The notes beneath the pieces were generated by a model. The model saw nothing but the letters and a program-made list of their open reading frames with translations. It was not told where the DNA came from and did no database searches. Positions 9,002 to 17,246 of a stretch of 64,000 nt of DNA are shown one piece after another (positions within the stretch are counted from its first letter, which is position 1; each line of letters opens with the position of its first letter). The stretch lies in the NCBI GenBank assembly GCA_949291365.1, contig CASEVJ010000003.1, positions 1 through 64,000 of the forward strand. The letters run 5' to 3'. This DNA comes from an uncultured bacterium. Its GTDB lineage: Bacteria > Elusimicrobiota > Elusimicrobia > Elusimicrobiales > Elusimicrobiaceae. A program made the position numbers and the translations under genes.

Positions 9002-10321
9002 ATGCCGATTTGGACACGAACCGGAAACAGCAAAACCCCCCTGCGCCTGCTCTGGGCGGCGGAAGGGGTGTCTTCTTTGGCCAACCAGTTTATGCAGCTG
9101 CTTTTACCGTGGTATATCCTGACGCAGACAGGCAGCTTGCTGTGGACGGGGTTTGTGGCGTTTTGTTCGCTGCTGCCCAATATTTTCTCCTCTCTTTTCG
9201 GCGGACAGATTATAGACCGGCTGGGCCGCTCCCAGACCATGCTGCTGTGCGAACTGACGCAGTTTATCCTGCTGGCGGCCATTCCTGCCCTCATTGCCTG
9301 GGATGCGGCCTATCCGTGGCTGGTAGGGCTACTGATTTTTTTAAGTTCCTTTTTTGATGCCCCGGGCCAGCTGGCCCGCACCGCGCTGGCCCCTACTTTT
9401 TCCCGCTATGCAGAGGTGCCCCTCTCCCGCACCACCGGCGTAGTGGAAGCTTGGGACGGCGTGATGGCGGTCGTGGGCCCTTTGCTGGGGGGCTGCTTAA
9501 TTGCCTGCGCCGGGTTAGAAACGGCCTGGCTGGCTTTGGCGGCGATGTGTCTTTGTATTGTTTTATTAAGCATCAAAATTTACAGCGGCCGCAATAAACG
9601 CCCCCAACCGCAGCTGACGAATTGGCAGCAAGCGCTGGCCCTGCTAAAGACGGACGCTATCCTGCGCCAAAGCATCTTGCTGACTATGCCTTTTTTTATT
9701 CTGGGCCAATCCTGGGAATTGCTGTTACTGCCCGGTTTTATTTACCAGCAAGGGTATGGAGCGGCTTTTTTGGGGTTGCTGGGAGCGGCTTTTGGCCTAG
9801 GGGCATTTATCGGTGCCATAGAATTTGCCCGCGCCGCCCGCAAATTTAAATTTTTCACGCTTTTAACGGCCAACTATGCGGCCTATTTGCTGTCCATACT
9901 TATCTTGTATTTTAATCTGCCCAAAGCCGCCCTGCTCTGTGCCACCGTGCTGTGCGGCCTTCCGTTTGGAGCTTTTTCCGCCATGATTTCCACGCTCATT
10001 CTACTGCGCGCCCCGGAGCAGATACGGGGCAAAATTTTAGGCGTATTCGGGGCCGGCTCTTACACGGTAGAAAGCGTATGCGTACTGGCTATTGCCGCCC
10101 TGATGCATGGTTGGGGGCTGCAAACGACACTGGCTGTGTTGGCGGGCCTATTTGGGCTGCTGGTATTGTTCTGCCTGCTGCGCAGAAAACAAGCCGATTT
10201 CTGGGCCGCCACTTCAGGCAAAACACCGCTGCCCGCCCCCGCCAAGCCCAAAAAGAAACAGCAAATATTGCTGGAGTACAAGCCCCAAAACCAGCTGCGC
10301 CGCACCGCGCACCTGCCGTAA
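9002..10321 (+). CDS. MFS transporter
   Basis: Protein of 439 aa with about twelve hydrophobic segments. It resembles the enterobactin-exporter/macrolide-efflux-like branch of the major facilitator superfamily: LLWAAEGVSSLANQF in segment 1, GGQIIDRLGRS in the 2-3 loop and RTALAPTF in segment 4. The ATG at 9002 follows AAGAGGGAACA. A longer reading from 8945 would start inside the divergent DnaJ-type gene. The C-terminal 35 residues are basic and soluble. A drug- or metabolite-efflux role is inferred from the family; the substrate is unknown. Confidence 0.85.
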   Translation: MPIWTRTGNSKTPLRLLWAAEGVSSLANQFMQLLLPWYILTQTGSLLWTGFVAFCSLLPNIFSSLFGGQIIDRLGRSQTMLLCELTQFILLAAIPALIAWDAAYPWLVGLLIFLSSFFDAPGQLARTALAPTFSRYAEVPLSRTTGVVEAWDGVMAVVGPLLGGCLIACAGLETAWLALAAMCLCIVLLSIKIYSGRNKRPQPQLTNWQQALALLKTDAILRQSILLTMPFFILGQSWELLLLPGFIYQQGYGAAFLGLLGAAFGLGAFIGAIEFARAARKFKFFTLLTANYAAYLLSILILYFNLPKAALLCATVLCGLPFGAFSAMISTLILLRAPEQIRGKILGVFGAGSYTVESVCVLAIAALMHGWGLQTTLAVLAGLFGLLVLFCLLRRKQADFWAATSGKTPLPAPAKPKKKQQILLEYKPQNQLRRTAHLP

Positions 10322-10412
10322 AACAGACCGAAATTGCCGTCGGGAAACTGAAGTATTTACAAAGCGTTTTTTTTTAAGTAAAATAAATATGTTGGAAGCA
10401 GAACAGATTTAT

Positions 10413-10484
10413 TCCCCGATAGCTCAATGGTGGAGCGACCGGCTGTTAACCGGTAGGTTGTAGGTTCGAGTCCTACTCGGGGAG
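10413..10484 (+). tRNA. tRNA-Asn (anticodon GTT)
   Basis: Cloverleaf with acceptor stem TCCCCGA/TCGGGGA, D stem GCTC/GAGC, anticodon stem ACCGG/CCGGT with GTT at 10445-10447, and T arm GTAGG-TTCGAGT-CCTAC. The discriminator base is G, as expected for tRNA-Asn. The 3' CCA is not encoded (CAT follows). Confidence 0.96.
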
Positions 10485-10520
10485 CATTTTTTAGAAGAGA
10501 ATGTAGTAAAAATTGTAGAC

Positions 10521-10557
10521 AAAAAACCTTCGGTTAAGATTCCGGAGGTTTTTTTAT
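10521..10557 (+). terminator. terminator downstream of tRNA-Asn
   Basis: AACCTTCGG pairs with CCGGAGGTT (one G-T pair) around an 8-base loop, followed by TTTTTTT. Confidence 0.85.
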
Positions 10558-10730
10558 TTACATTCACATCTAAACTTTTTGCGCATAGCAAATTCTTCTT
10601 TTTTGCCTTTGTTCCAGCTTTGCACCGGGCGCAAAGATTCCGCCACACGACTGTAAACCTCACAGAGCAGTATCCACAAAAGGAAGTTTAAGCAAAATCT
10701 CTTCTTTCGCCATTCAATTAGCAGTACTAT

Positions 10731-10994
10731 TTATTCTTCCCGCCAGCGTTTCAGCCGGGGCAGCACTGCCGCCATCATGGCGCGTGCCTTGGCGGGGGCC
10801 AGCTCCGGGTGGGCCTGCAACATAAAGGGTACGCAGGAATTTATCATTTCTTCCATGGTTATATCGGCGGTAAAATCTCCGTCGCGGTAGCAATAAATGC
10901 AATAGTCCGCGCTATAGCTTCCGTCCGCTTCCGTACCATAGAGTTCTTTTTCTTCCCCCAGCGGCATGCCGCAGCTTTGGCAAAGTTTCTGCAT
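10731..10994 (-). CDS. small zinc-ribbon protein
   Basis: Protein of 87 aa with two CxxC pairs (C5/C8 in CQSCGMPL and C32/C35 in CIYC), the layout of the putative zinc-ribbon family often annotated Zn_ribbon_2. The remaining half is helical and ends in a basic KRWREE tail. The ATG at 10994 follows AGGAGG; an upstream ATG seven codons earlier lacks a site. Zinc binding is inferred and the biological role of the family is unknown. It is divergent from the OsmC pair. Confidence 0.75.
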   Translation of the reverse strand: MQKLCQSCGMPLGEEKELYGTEADGSYSADYCIYCYRDGDFTADITMEEMINSCVPFMLQAHPELAPAKARAMMAAVLPRLKRWREE

Positions 10995-11091
10995 AACTCC
11001 TCCTGCACAAATCACTTTTATTTATTGTAATTCTTTTTCCGGCTTGCTGTATCCTGGCGTAAAAAGATAGACTACAACAAGGAGGAATTGC

Positions 11092-11490
11092 ATGATAAAA
11101 ATTATTTCCGTATATTTGGGCGACGGCCAGACCGAGCTGACCCACGGCCCCAGCGGGGCCAAAATTATCACCGATTTGCCGCCGGACAACGGGGGCAAAG
11201 GGCGTATGTTTTCCCCGACGGATTTATTGGCGGGCGCATTAGCCGCCTGCATAGAAACCATCATGGGCAAAATGGCCCAGCGCGCTGGCGACGACCTGAC
11301 CGGCATGACCATACAGATAGACAAAATTATGGCGCAAAATCCGCGCCGTGTGGGCGAATTTATTTTAGATATCACCTTTCCGGCCCATTTTACGCCGGAA
11401 ATGAAAGAACGTTACGCAGGCGCCATACACGCCTGCCCGGTACACCAAAGTTTACGCGCAGATATTAAAACGACCGTACACATTCACTAA
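11092..11490 (+). CDS. OsmC/Ohr-family peroxidase-like protein
   Basis: Protein of 132 aa with the OsmC fold. Two conserved cysteines, C53 in AACIETIMG and C115 in HACPVHQSL, are those used in this family to reduce organic hydroperoxides. FSPTDLLAGALAAC is the typical helix leading to the first cysteine. AAGGAGG lies six bases before the ATG. It is followed after 12 bases by a second OsmC gene, and the pair is closed by a terminator. The second cysteine sits in HxCPVHxSL, as in the OsmC (YhfA-like) subgroup rather than Ohr. Activity is inferred. Confidence 0.88.
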   Translation: MIKIISVYLGDGQTELTHGPSGAKIITDLPPDNGGKGRMFSPTDLLAGALAACIETIMGKMAQRAGDDLTGMTIQIDKIMAQNPRRVGEFILDITFPAHFTPEMKERYAGAIHACPVHQSLRADIKTTVHIH

Positions 11491-11502
11491 AGAGGAGAAC
11501 TT

Positions 11503-11892
11503 ATGGCAGAAACTATTCATTGCACATATACCGGCAATATGCGGGTGGAAATGCACAAAGAAGGCACCCATGACATTTTGCATACCGCCCATGACGACAC
11601 CGGCACCTATGTTACCCCGGGGGACATGCTGTTAAGCGCTTTGGGCGCCTGCACACTGACGATGATGAGCGTGGTGGCCATGAAAGCCAAACAAAATATG
11701 GATGGCACCCTCATTGACGTCAGCGGGGAATTTGCCCCCAACGCAGGCGGTCTGACGGCAGTACATTTAAAAGTCACTTTCCCTGACCACGTCACCCCGG
11801 ACATGCGCAAACGCTATCTAGCCATGGTAGATTTGTGCCCTGTGCACAAAAGTTTGAACCACGATATTGCGTTTAGCGTAGAAAGCAACTAA
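11503..11892 (+). CDS. OsmC/Ohr-family peroxidase-like protein, second copy
   Basis: Protein of 129 aa, clearly related to the gene before it (VTPGDMLLSALGAC with C50; LCPVHKSL with C112). It is probably an old tandem duplicate, since identity is limited to motif regions. An AGAGGAGAA site precedes the ATG. It probably takes part in organic peroxide or related thiol chemistry, and co-transcription with the first copy is very likely. Why an anaerobe keeps two adjacent copies plus a third at 16.8 kb is not evident from the sequence. Confidence 0.88.
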   Translation: MAETIHCTYTGNMRVEMHKEGTHDILHTAHDDTGTYVTPGDMLLSALGACTLTMMSVVAMKAKQNMDGTLIDVSGEFAPNAGGLTAVHLKVTFPDHVTPDMRKRYLAMVDLCPVHKSLNHDIAFSVESN

Positions 11893-11910
11893 AATGCCTC
11901 TGTTGCCATC

Positions 11911-11935
11911 ATCCCGCCCAACCGGGCGGGATTTT
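11911..11935 (+). terminator. terminator of the OsmC pair
   Basis: ATCCCGCCC and GGGCGGGAT close on a 4-base loop and are followed by TTT. Confidence 0.88.
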
Positions 11936-12098
11936 ATGTATGGCCTTATCATTATACAGCTCCCATTCATTTATGTCCCCACCTCCCTATTGCAGCACTA
12001 TGCACCCCCTTTTCTGCAAAAACACTCGCTCCAAAAGACATTTTTCACTAGGCGGATCTTTCCCCCTCTTCCCAAGCCGGATACACCCTGTCTAAAAC

Positions 12099-12107
12099 TG
12101 CTAAAAT
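12099..12107 (+). promoter_or_regulatory. extended -10 element of rimO, six bases before the ATG
   Basis: TGCTAAAAT ends six bases before the start codon and there is no ribosome site, so the predicted transcript begins at the ATG. Confidence 0.55.
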
Positions 12108-12113
12108 ATAGAT

Positions 12114-13403
12114 ATGAAATTTTCTCTGATTAGTTTGGGCTGCCCCAAAAATTTAACCAACAGCGAGGAGTTCTCCGCCCGTTTGATTGCTAAAGGGCAT
12201 GAGCTTTTGCTCTCCCCGGAAGGGGCGGACGTGCTGATTATTAACACCTGCGGTTTTATTGCCTCCGCCGTAGAAGAGGCAGAAAATGCTATACGCCAAG
12301 CGCTGGAACTTAAAAAAAACGGACTTGTCAAACGAGTAGCCGTAACAGGCTGTTTGGTGGAGCGGTATAAAGAGAAAATTTTAACTGATTTTCCGGATAC
12401 GGATTTGGTATTTTCCATTGCCGGACAGGAAACTATTGAAGAGACTCTCCAGCACAGCGGGCTCTTGCTGGCTCCGCCACCCAAGACCCTGTATTTGCCG
12501 CAATACAAAATGAGTTTGACGGCTCCGCACACGGCGTATCTAAAAGTAGCCGACGGCTGCAACAACCGCTGTGCCTACTGCACTATCCCTTTTCTGCGCG
12601 GGCCCTACCGCTCTAAACCGATGCAGGACATCTTGCGCGAGGCCGACCTTATGGCCCAACACGGCGTAAAAGAAATATCACTTATCGCCCAAGACACCAC
12701 CTCGTACGGACAGGATTTATACGGCACGCCGCAGCTGACGCAATTGTTGGAAAAACTATTGCAAAACCGCCGCATAAAACGCCTGCGCATCATGTACGGC
12801 TATCCGCACCGCGTGACAGAGCAGCTGGCGGAGTTAATGGCCGCTACACCGCGTATTTTCCACTATATAGACATTCCGCTGCAGCATATTGCAGACCCGG
12901 TGCTCAAACGCATGAACCGCCATTGCGACGGCGCCCAAATACGCCGCACGCTGGACATGCTGAAAAAGAAAGTTAAAGACATCTCTCTGCGCACCAATTT
13001 TATTGTGGGCTTCCCGGGAGAAACGGAAACAGATTTTAAAGAACTAGTGCAGTTTGTGCAGGAGTATGAATTTGACAATATGGGCGTATTTGAATTTTTC
13101 CGCGAAGAGGGCACCGCCGCTTACGCCCTGCCGAATCAAATAGCGCCCGACGTAAAGCAAGAACGCCGCCTGCGGCTGGAAGAAGTGCAAAGCCGCGTTG
13201 TTGACCGCATTAATAAACGCTTATTAGGCACTACGCTGGAAGCCATCTCCGATGGAGAAACCTTCGGCCGCACCTATAAAGACGCGCCGGATATTGATGG
13301 ACAAGTCACTTTTTCCCGTCCCGTCGCACCCGGGCGCATTTTTAAAGCAAAAGTGCTTCAAACAGACGGCTACAAACGCATACTGGAGCCGCTTTCCAAA
13401 TAA
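12114..13403 (+). CDS. rimO: ribosomal protein S12 methylthiotransferase RimO
   Basis: Protein of 429 aa that adds a methylthio group to an aspartate of ribosomal protein S12. The N-terminal UPF0004 domain supplies C10, C46 and C80 for one iron-sulfur cluster (SLGCPKN, NTCGF, VTGC). The radical-SAM domain has CNNRCAYC (C149, C153, C156) and a GFPGET motif. A TRAM domain closes the C terminus. The SLGCPKNLTNSE start distinguishes RimO from MiaB. No Shine-Dalgarno sequence is present; the extended -10 lies directly in front. Confidence 0.95.
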   Translation: MKFSLISLGCPKNLTNSEEFSARLIAKGHELLLSPEGADVLIINTCGFIASAVEEAENAIRQALELKKNGLVKRVAVTGCLVERYKEKILTDFPDTDLVFSIAGQETIEETLQHSGLLLAPPPKTLYLPQYKMSLTAPHTAYLKVADGCNNRCAYCTIPFLRGPYRSKPMQDILREADLMAQHGVKEISLIAQDTTSYGQDLYGTPQLTQLLEKLLQNRRIKRLRIMYGYPHRVTEQLAELMAATPRIFHYIDIPLQHIADPVLKRMNRHCDGAQIRRTLDMLKKKVKDISLRTNFIVGFPGETETDFKELVQFVQEYEFDNMGVFEFFREEGTAAYALPNQIAPDVKQERRLRLEEVQSRVVDRINKRLLGTTLEAISDGETFGRTYKDAPDIDGQVTFSRPVAPGRIFKAKVLQTDGYKRILEPLSK

Positions 13404-13416
13404 TTTGCACCCCACT

Positions 13417-13445
13417 AAAATCCCCGGTGTATACGGGGATTTTTA
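13417..13445 (+). terminator. terminator of rimO
   Basis: AAAATCCCCG and CGGGGATTTT close on GTGTATA. The symmetry and flanking A/T runs could also serve the convergent phospholipase-D-like gene. Confidence 0.85.
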
Positions 13446-13475
13446 TACGCAAAATGAGCCACCTGGCTTTCTGTA

Positions 13476-15506
13476 TTACATTTGATTAGTCAGCGCTCCC
13501 ACCACAAAGGACGCCCACCCCACGTCCCGCTCCTGGGTCATCTCTTCTGAAAAAGCAAAATCTTTTTCAAACAGCCGCTCTTCCAATTCTTTCACAAAAT
13601 CCGGGCCGGATATGCCCAAACTCATCTCCTGGTTTACAAACAAGCTCATCTTGTCAAAATTGGCAGAGCCCACCACCGCCCACCCGTCATACAAGGCGGC
13701 TTTGACGTGGCTCATGCCCTTATAAAAATACACCCGCACGCCGTTGCGCCAGAGTTTATTGGCCATAATTTGGTTGTTGGCGTCCATAATGCCCACGTCA
13801 TTTTCTCCGGGCAAAATAACGCGCACGTCCACCCCGCGCCCGCGCGCTTTAATCAGCTCGCCCACAATGCGGTCGTCTGAAAAATAAGCGTTCTGTATAT
13901 AAATGCGCCTTTTGGCCCGTTGAATTGCTTCCAGTTGCGCTTGAAAAATTTCTGCCTGGGAGGGTTTGGTATAAAGCAGGCGTATGTCTATCATGCCGGG
14001 CTCTTCTCGGTTGCCGGAGCGTTGTTTTTTGCTGAACAGCTTGCGGTAAGCGGCTGCATAATCTCCGCCCCAGCCATTAAAAGACCACGCCTCATAAAAA
14101 TTCTTCACCAGCCGCCCCACCACCGGCCCCCGCAGGGCCACCATCATATCATGCCAGGTATAGCGGTATTCCTCCCCAATGTTCATACCGCCGGTATAGG
14201 CCAGCTCCCGGTCTATTAAATACACTTTGGTATGGTCAAAGGTAGCCCACGTATTGTAATGGGTGCGTGCTTTGGCGCGGGAATCCTTGCGGATGTAACT
14301 TTTGATGCTTTTGGGCATGACAAAATCTTCCGGATAATTAAGCGCCGGCTCTTTGGCAGAGTTTAAAACGGTGTTTAACTCGTCTGTCAGCACGCGCACG
14401 TCCACGCCATCAGCGGCGCGCTCTTTCAGCAAATCGGCTATTTTCAGCCCATACGGGTCTGTACTGAAGATATATACCCGCGTAAAAATAGAATGCCGCG
14501 CCCGTTGGGCCGCCAGCATAAAATGCGGGAAAAACTCTTCCCCGTCTATCAGCAATTTTACAGAGCCCTTGTAATTTTGCCGGGTGATATTTTTATCCAA
14601 CCAAGCATTAAAATCCGCCAAATCCATTTCTTCGCCGGACGTATTAAGCGGAGGCACGCTGTCCAAATCTTTGGTAGGCGGCGGCAAAGCAGTGTACAAA
14701 GAAGAAGACGCCAAAGAAAGCAGCCGAAAAGACGAGGTAAACGGTGCTTTAATAATGCCCACCAAATGGCTCTTTACCACAAACGACCATAAAAACGTGG
14801 CCGAAAACCCCAGCTGCCCCATTTCTTTTTCCAGCTCATAATAGGGAGGCAGCTGCAGCGGGGTCATCAGCCCTTGCTCTATATCCACATACATAAACGG
14901 CGTTAACGGAATATGGTCTAAACGCAATAAAAAGCGCGTATAGTGCGTACCGGAGCTTTGTATCTGTTGCTTAAGCTGTTCAAAAAGCAACCTGTCAAAT
15001 TCCGCCGCATCTACTTTGCCAACAATATGCACCCCCGACGGCGCAGAAGCCAAATCGGTCAAATCCCCCCGGCCGTCCGCACGGCGGTAGAGCATGGCCT
15101 CATAGGTATGCACAAACAAAATGCGCCCCTCGTTGGGATTGTCCGGCAGCAGCGAAAGAATGACCTCTTTCACCAGCTCTCCCCATTCCTTCCCCACTAT
15201 CACCACGGGGAAAGCAGAGGCGTATTTATCTGTATCGGAAGCCCGGCGGGGCTTTAACAGGGAATATTCGGAAGCGTTTTTATTCTGCGGTTTTTCCGAA
15301 GCGACAAAATAAAACGGGGTTTGTTCATAAATGTATTTTATATACACTTCTCCGTCGTAAACAAAAGCGCGCTGTGGAGAAATCTGGTGATTTTCTATAG
15401 AATGCATGGCCCGGCGTTTTTGCAGCTGGGACGACGAAGAACACGCGCATACACACAGCGCCATTAAAGCCAGCACACACCACCGAAGAAACGAAAAATG
15501 GGGCAT
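13476..15506 (-). CDS. phospholipase D-like lipoprotein (cardiolipin synthase-like)
   Basis: Protein of 676 aa. A lipoprotein signal (ALMALCVCAC, acylated Cys near residue 22) is followed by a domain of about 280 residues that I do not recognise. The C-terminal half is a PLD-type catalytic pair: HTKVYLID with GGMNIGEE near residue 420 and HVKAALYD with GSANFD near 598. The two HxKxxxxD motifs form one active site for phosphatidyl transfer or hydrolysis. The lipoprotein signal places it on the periplasmic side of the envelope. No ribosome site is present, and TGCTACAAT ends six bases before the ATG. Substrate is unknown; cardiolipin synthesis is one option. Confidence 0.87.
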   Translation of the reverse strand: MPHFSFLRWCVLALMALCVCACSSSSQLQKRRAMHSIENHQISPQRAFVYDGEVYIKYIYEQTPFYFVASEKPQNKNASEYSLLKPRRASDTDKYASAFPVVIVGKEWGELVKEVILSLLPDNPNEGRILFVHTYEAMLYRRADGRGDLTDLASAPSGVHIVGKVDAAEFDRLLFEQLKQQIQSSGTHYTRFLLRLDHIPLTPFMYVDIEQGLMTPLQLPPYYELEKEMGQLGFSATFLWSFVVKSHLVGIIKAPFTSSFRLLSLASSSLYTALPPPTKDLDSVPPLNTSGEEMDLADFNAWLDKNITRQNYKGSVKLLIDGEEFFPHFMLAAQRARHSIFTRVYIFSTDPYGLKIADLLKERAADGVDVRVLTDELNTVLNSAKEPALNYPEDFVMPKSIKSYIRKDSRAKARTHYNTWATFDHTKVYLIDRELAYTGGMNIGEEYRYTWHDMMVALRGPVVGRLVKNFYEAWSFNGWGGDYAAAYRKLFSKKQRSGNREEPGMIDIRLLYTKPSQAEIFQAQLEAIQRAKRRIYIQNAYFSDDRIVGELIKARGRGVDVRVILPGENDVGIMDANNQIMANKLWRNGVRVYFYKGMSHVKAALYDGWAVVGSANFDKMSLFVNQEMSLGISGPDFVKELEERLFEKDFAFSEEMTQERDVGWASFVVGALTNQM

Positions 15507-15512
15507 GGCTTT

Positions 15513-15521
15513 ATTGTAGCA
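15513..15521 (-). promoter_or_regulatory. extended -10 element of the PLD-like gene
   Basis: TGCTACAAT on the minus strand ends six bases before the ATG at 15506, again with no ribosome site. Confidence 0.55.
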
Positions 15522-15682
15522 AAATCATTTCCGCACTGGCTTTTTTGCTCGGTGACGCACCCTGTTGCCGGCGTGGGCCTCATACCAACCTGTCCTCTCG
15601 CTGCCCGTTCTCTATTCAGCTCCCACACCCGCCGCAGGTATCGGCTGTTTGTTCTTTCCGTGCGGCAAATTTATTCCGCCCA

Positions 15683-15691
15683 TGCTATAAT
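15683..15691 (+). promoter_or_regulatory. extended -10 element of the SIS gene
   Basis: TGCTATAAT (perfect) ends six bases before the ATG at 15698. The intervening bases are A-rich and hold no ribosome site. Confidence 0.65.
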
Positions 15692-15697
15692 AAAAAT

Positions 15698-16438
15698 ATG
15701 AAAAACACATTTAAAACCTCATATTTTTGTGAAATCGTCCGTTTATTGGAATATCTAGAAAACACCCAACAGCCCGCCATGCACCAGGCCGCGCAGGCCG
15801 TGGCAGACTGTTTGGAAAAAGACGGGCTTATCCATACCTTTGGCTGCGGACACAGCGGCAGTGTAGCGCTGGAGCCCTTTCACCGCAGCGGCTGTTTTGC
15901 CGCAGTAGATGCGGTATTAGACCCCGGCCTCATGTTCCAGCTGGGGGCCCATACCGGCACCGATTTGGAGCGGCTGGAAGGATACAGTCCGCTTATCTTG
16001 AAACGTCATGACTTACGCGCCGGAGACGTGTTGTTCGTATTCTCCAACTCCGGGCGCAACCCCGCCGGGGTAGACGCTGTCCTCTACGCCAAAGAAAAGG
16101 GTCTCACTACGATAGCCGTCACCGCCGCTTCGGCCCATGTACAAAGCAAAAGCCGCCATTCCAGCGGCCTGCTCCTTAAAGACGCCGCCGATATTGTGCT
16201 GGACAATGGCGCTAGTAAAAACGAGACCTGCCTTACGCTGGGCGGGCTGGAAATGGCCCCCATTTCCACCATTGGTGCTTCGGCAGTGCTTCATACGGTG
16301 CTGTACCAGGCAGCTGAAATACTGGCACAACGCGGAGTACCGCCCCCCGTATACCGCAGCAGCAATGCAGCAGGCAATGATGAACACAACACATCCTTGG
16401 CCCAAAAATACAAGGGCCGCATTAAGCATTTAGATTAA
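15698..16438 (+). CDS. SIS-domain sugar-phosphate-binding protein (UPF0309-like)
   Basis: Protein of 246 aa with a single SIS fold of the kind found in sugar-phosphate isomerases and binders. IHTFGCGHSG near residue 50 and VFSNSGRNP near 115 are the phosphosugar-binding loops. The LERLEGY segment and the C-terminal NAAGNDEHN text resemble the UPF0309 group. Cytoplasmic. An upstream extension of the frame to 15545 would ignore the promoter, so the ATG at 15698 is preferred. The gene stands alone, so no substrate can be inferred from context. Confidence 0.85.
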   Translation: MKNTFKTSYFCEIVRLLEYLENTQQPAMHQAAQAVADCLEKDGLIHTFGCGHSGSVALEPFHRSGCFAAVDAVLDPGLMFQLGAHTGTDLERLEGYSPLILKRHDLRAGDVLFVFSNSGRNPAGVDAVLYAKEKGLTTIAVTAASAHVQSKSRHSSGLLLKDAADIVLDNGASKNETCLTLGGLEMAPISTIGASAVLHTVLYQAAEILAQRGVPPPVYRSSNAAGNDEHNTSLAQKYKGRIKHLD

Positions 16439-16722
16439 ATATCAGTCCAGAGCCGTTTTTTCTGTTACCAAGTCCTCGGCGCTCCCTCTGATGACAGCAT
16501 AAGCCGCGGCGTGTCTGTCGTTTCTGTCCTCGGACAGACCTAGTCCCTTGTCTGGCATACTGCACCAGATTGCTGCCAGATTTTTAGCAAGAAACAAGCT
16601 GGCCCCACGCTTGAGAGTAATGCGAAGCTTTTTCCAGCCGATTCAAACCGCGGTAAAACCGCTTTTCAGACGCAAGAAAACGGGAAAAAAATAAAATGCC
16701 GACGGAAAAATTATTTTTTTCG
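16439..16722. other. intergenic stretch with several hairpins
   Basis: TCTGTCC/GGACAGA (16523-16538), TCTGGCA/TGCCAGA followed by TTTTT (16551-16585) and GCGGT/ACCGC followed by TTTT (16650-16666) can all pair. The second and third look like small terminators on the plus strand. On the minus strand a frame stays open for about 60 codons, with an ATG at 16558 and a stop at 16442, but it has no ribosome site. It may be a small RNA or a degraded gene. Confidence 0.35.
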
Positions 16723-16750
16723 TTGAAATTTCGGTAAAAATAAGTATACT
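16723..16750 (+). promoter_or_regulatory. promoter of the third OsmC gene
   Basis: TTGAAA and TATACT are separated by 16 bases. The leader is about 45 bases and ends in AAGGAG before the ATG. Confidence 0.7.
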
Positions 16751-16800
16751 ACTAATAAGCCGTTTATTTTTCCGTCATAAATCTGCAAGGAGTATACATG

Positions 16801-17181
16801 AAAATTACCTTTGAAGGGAACAAAAAGGTGAAAGTCCGGGTCAAAGATTTTGATATCTGGACAGACCAGCCCAAAGAACAAGGAGGGGACTCTTCCGCCC
16901 CTACGCCGATTGATTTGTTTTTGGCTTCCTTGGGCAGCTGCAGCGGGGTGTTTGTGCTCAACTTTCTCAAACAGCATGCGCTGCCGGAAAATGTCTATCT
17001 GACGCTGGAACCTGTATGGAATATTAATGACTATGTGATAGACAAAATCAATGTAATCATTCATACTCCGGCCGGATTCCCTGAAAAATACAAACACGCG
17101 TTAATTGAAGTAGCCAAGCGCTGTTTGGTGGCGCGTCATGTAAAAGTAGCGCACGACATCTCTCTGGTGCAGGATGCGTAA
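16801..17181 (+). CDS. OsmC-family protein, third copy
   Basis: Protein of 126 aa. C48 (SLGSCSGVF) and C109 (AKRCLVARHV) keep the paired-cysteine layout. The second motif lacks the HxCPVH form of the pair at 11-12 kb, so it belongs to a different OsmC subgroup. An AAGGAG site fixes the start. It has its own near-consensus promoter and a shared terminator, so it is monocistronic. Role is inferred as thiol-dependent hydroperoxide reduction. Confidence 0.87.
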   Translation, partial: KITFEGNKKVKVRVKDFDIWTDQPKEQGGDSSAPTPIDLFLASLGSCSGVFVLNFLKQHALPENVYLTLEPVWNINDYVIDKINVIIHTPAGFPEKYKHALIEVAKRCLVARHVKVAHDISLVQDA

Positions 17182-17200
17182 AGGTTATATATACATATTA

Positions 17201-17226
17201 AAAACCCCGCCTTTTGGCGGGGTTTT
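17201..17226. terminator. bidirectional terminator
   Basis: AAAACCCCGCC and GGCGGGGTTTT pair around TTTT, between two convergent genes. Both strands end in U-runs. Confidence 0.93.
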
Positions 17227-17246
17227 GCTTTATAGTACGGCTAAAA

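Noticed and set aside
10424-10663. Minus-strand frame of 79 codons ending in text like SPSRTRTYNLPVNSRSLHH
   Set aside because: This is the antisense translation of tRNA-Asn, a well-known annotation artefact; no ribosome site.
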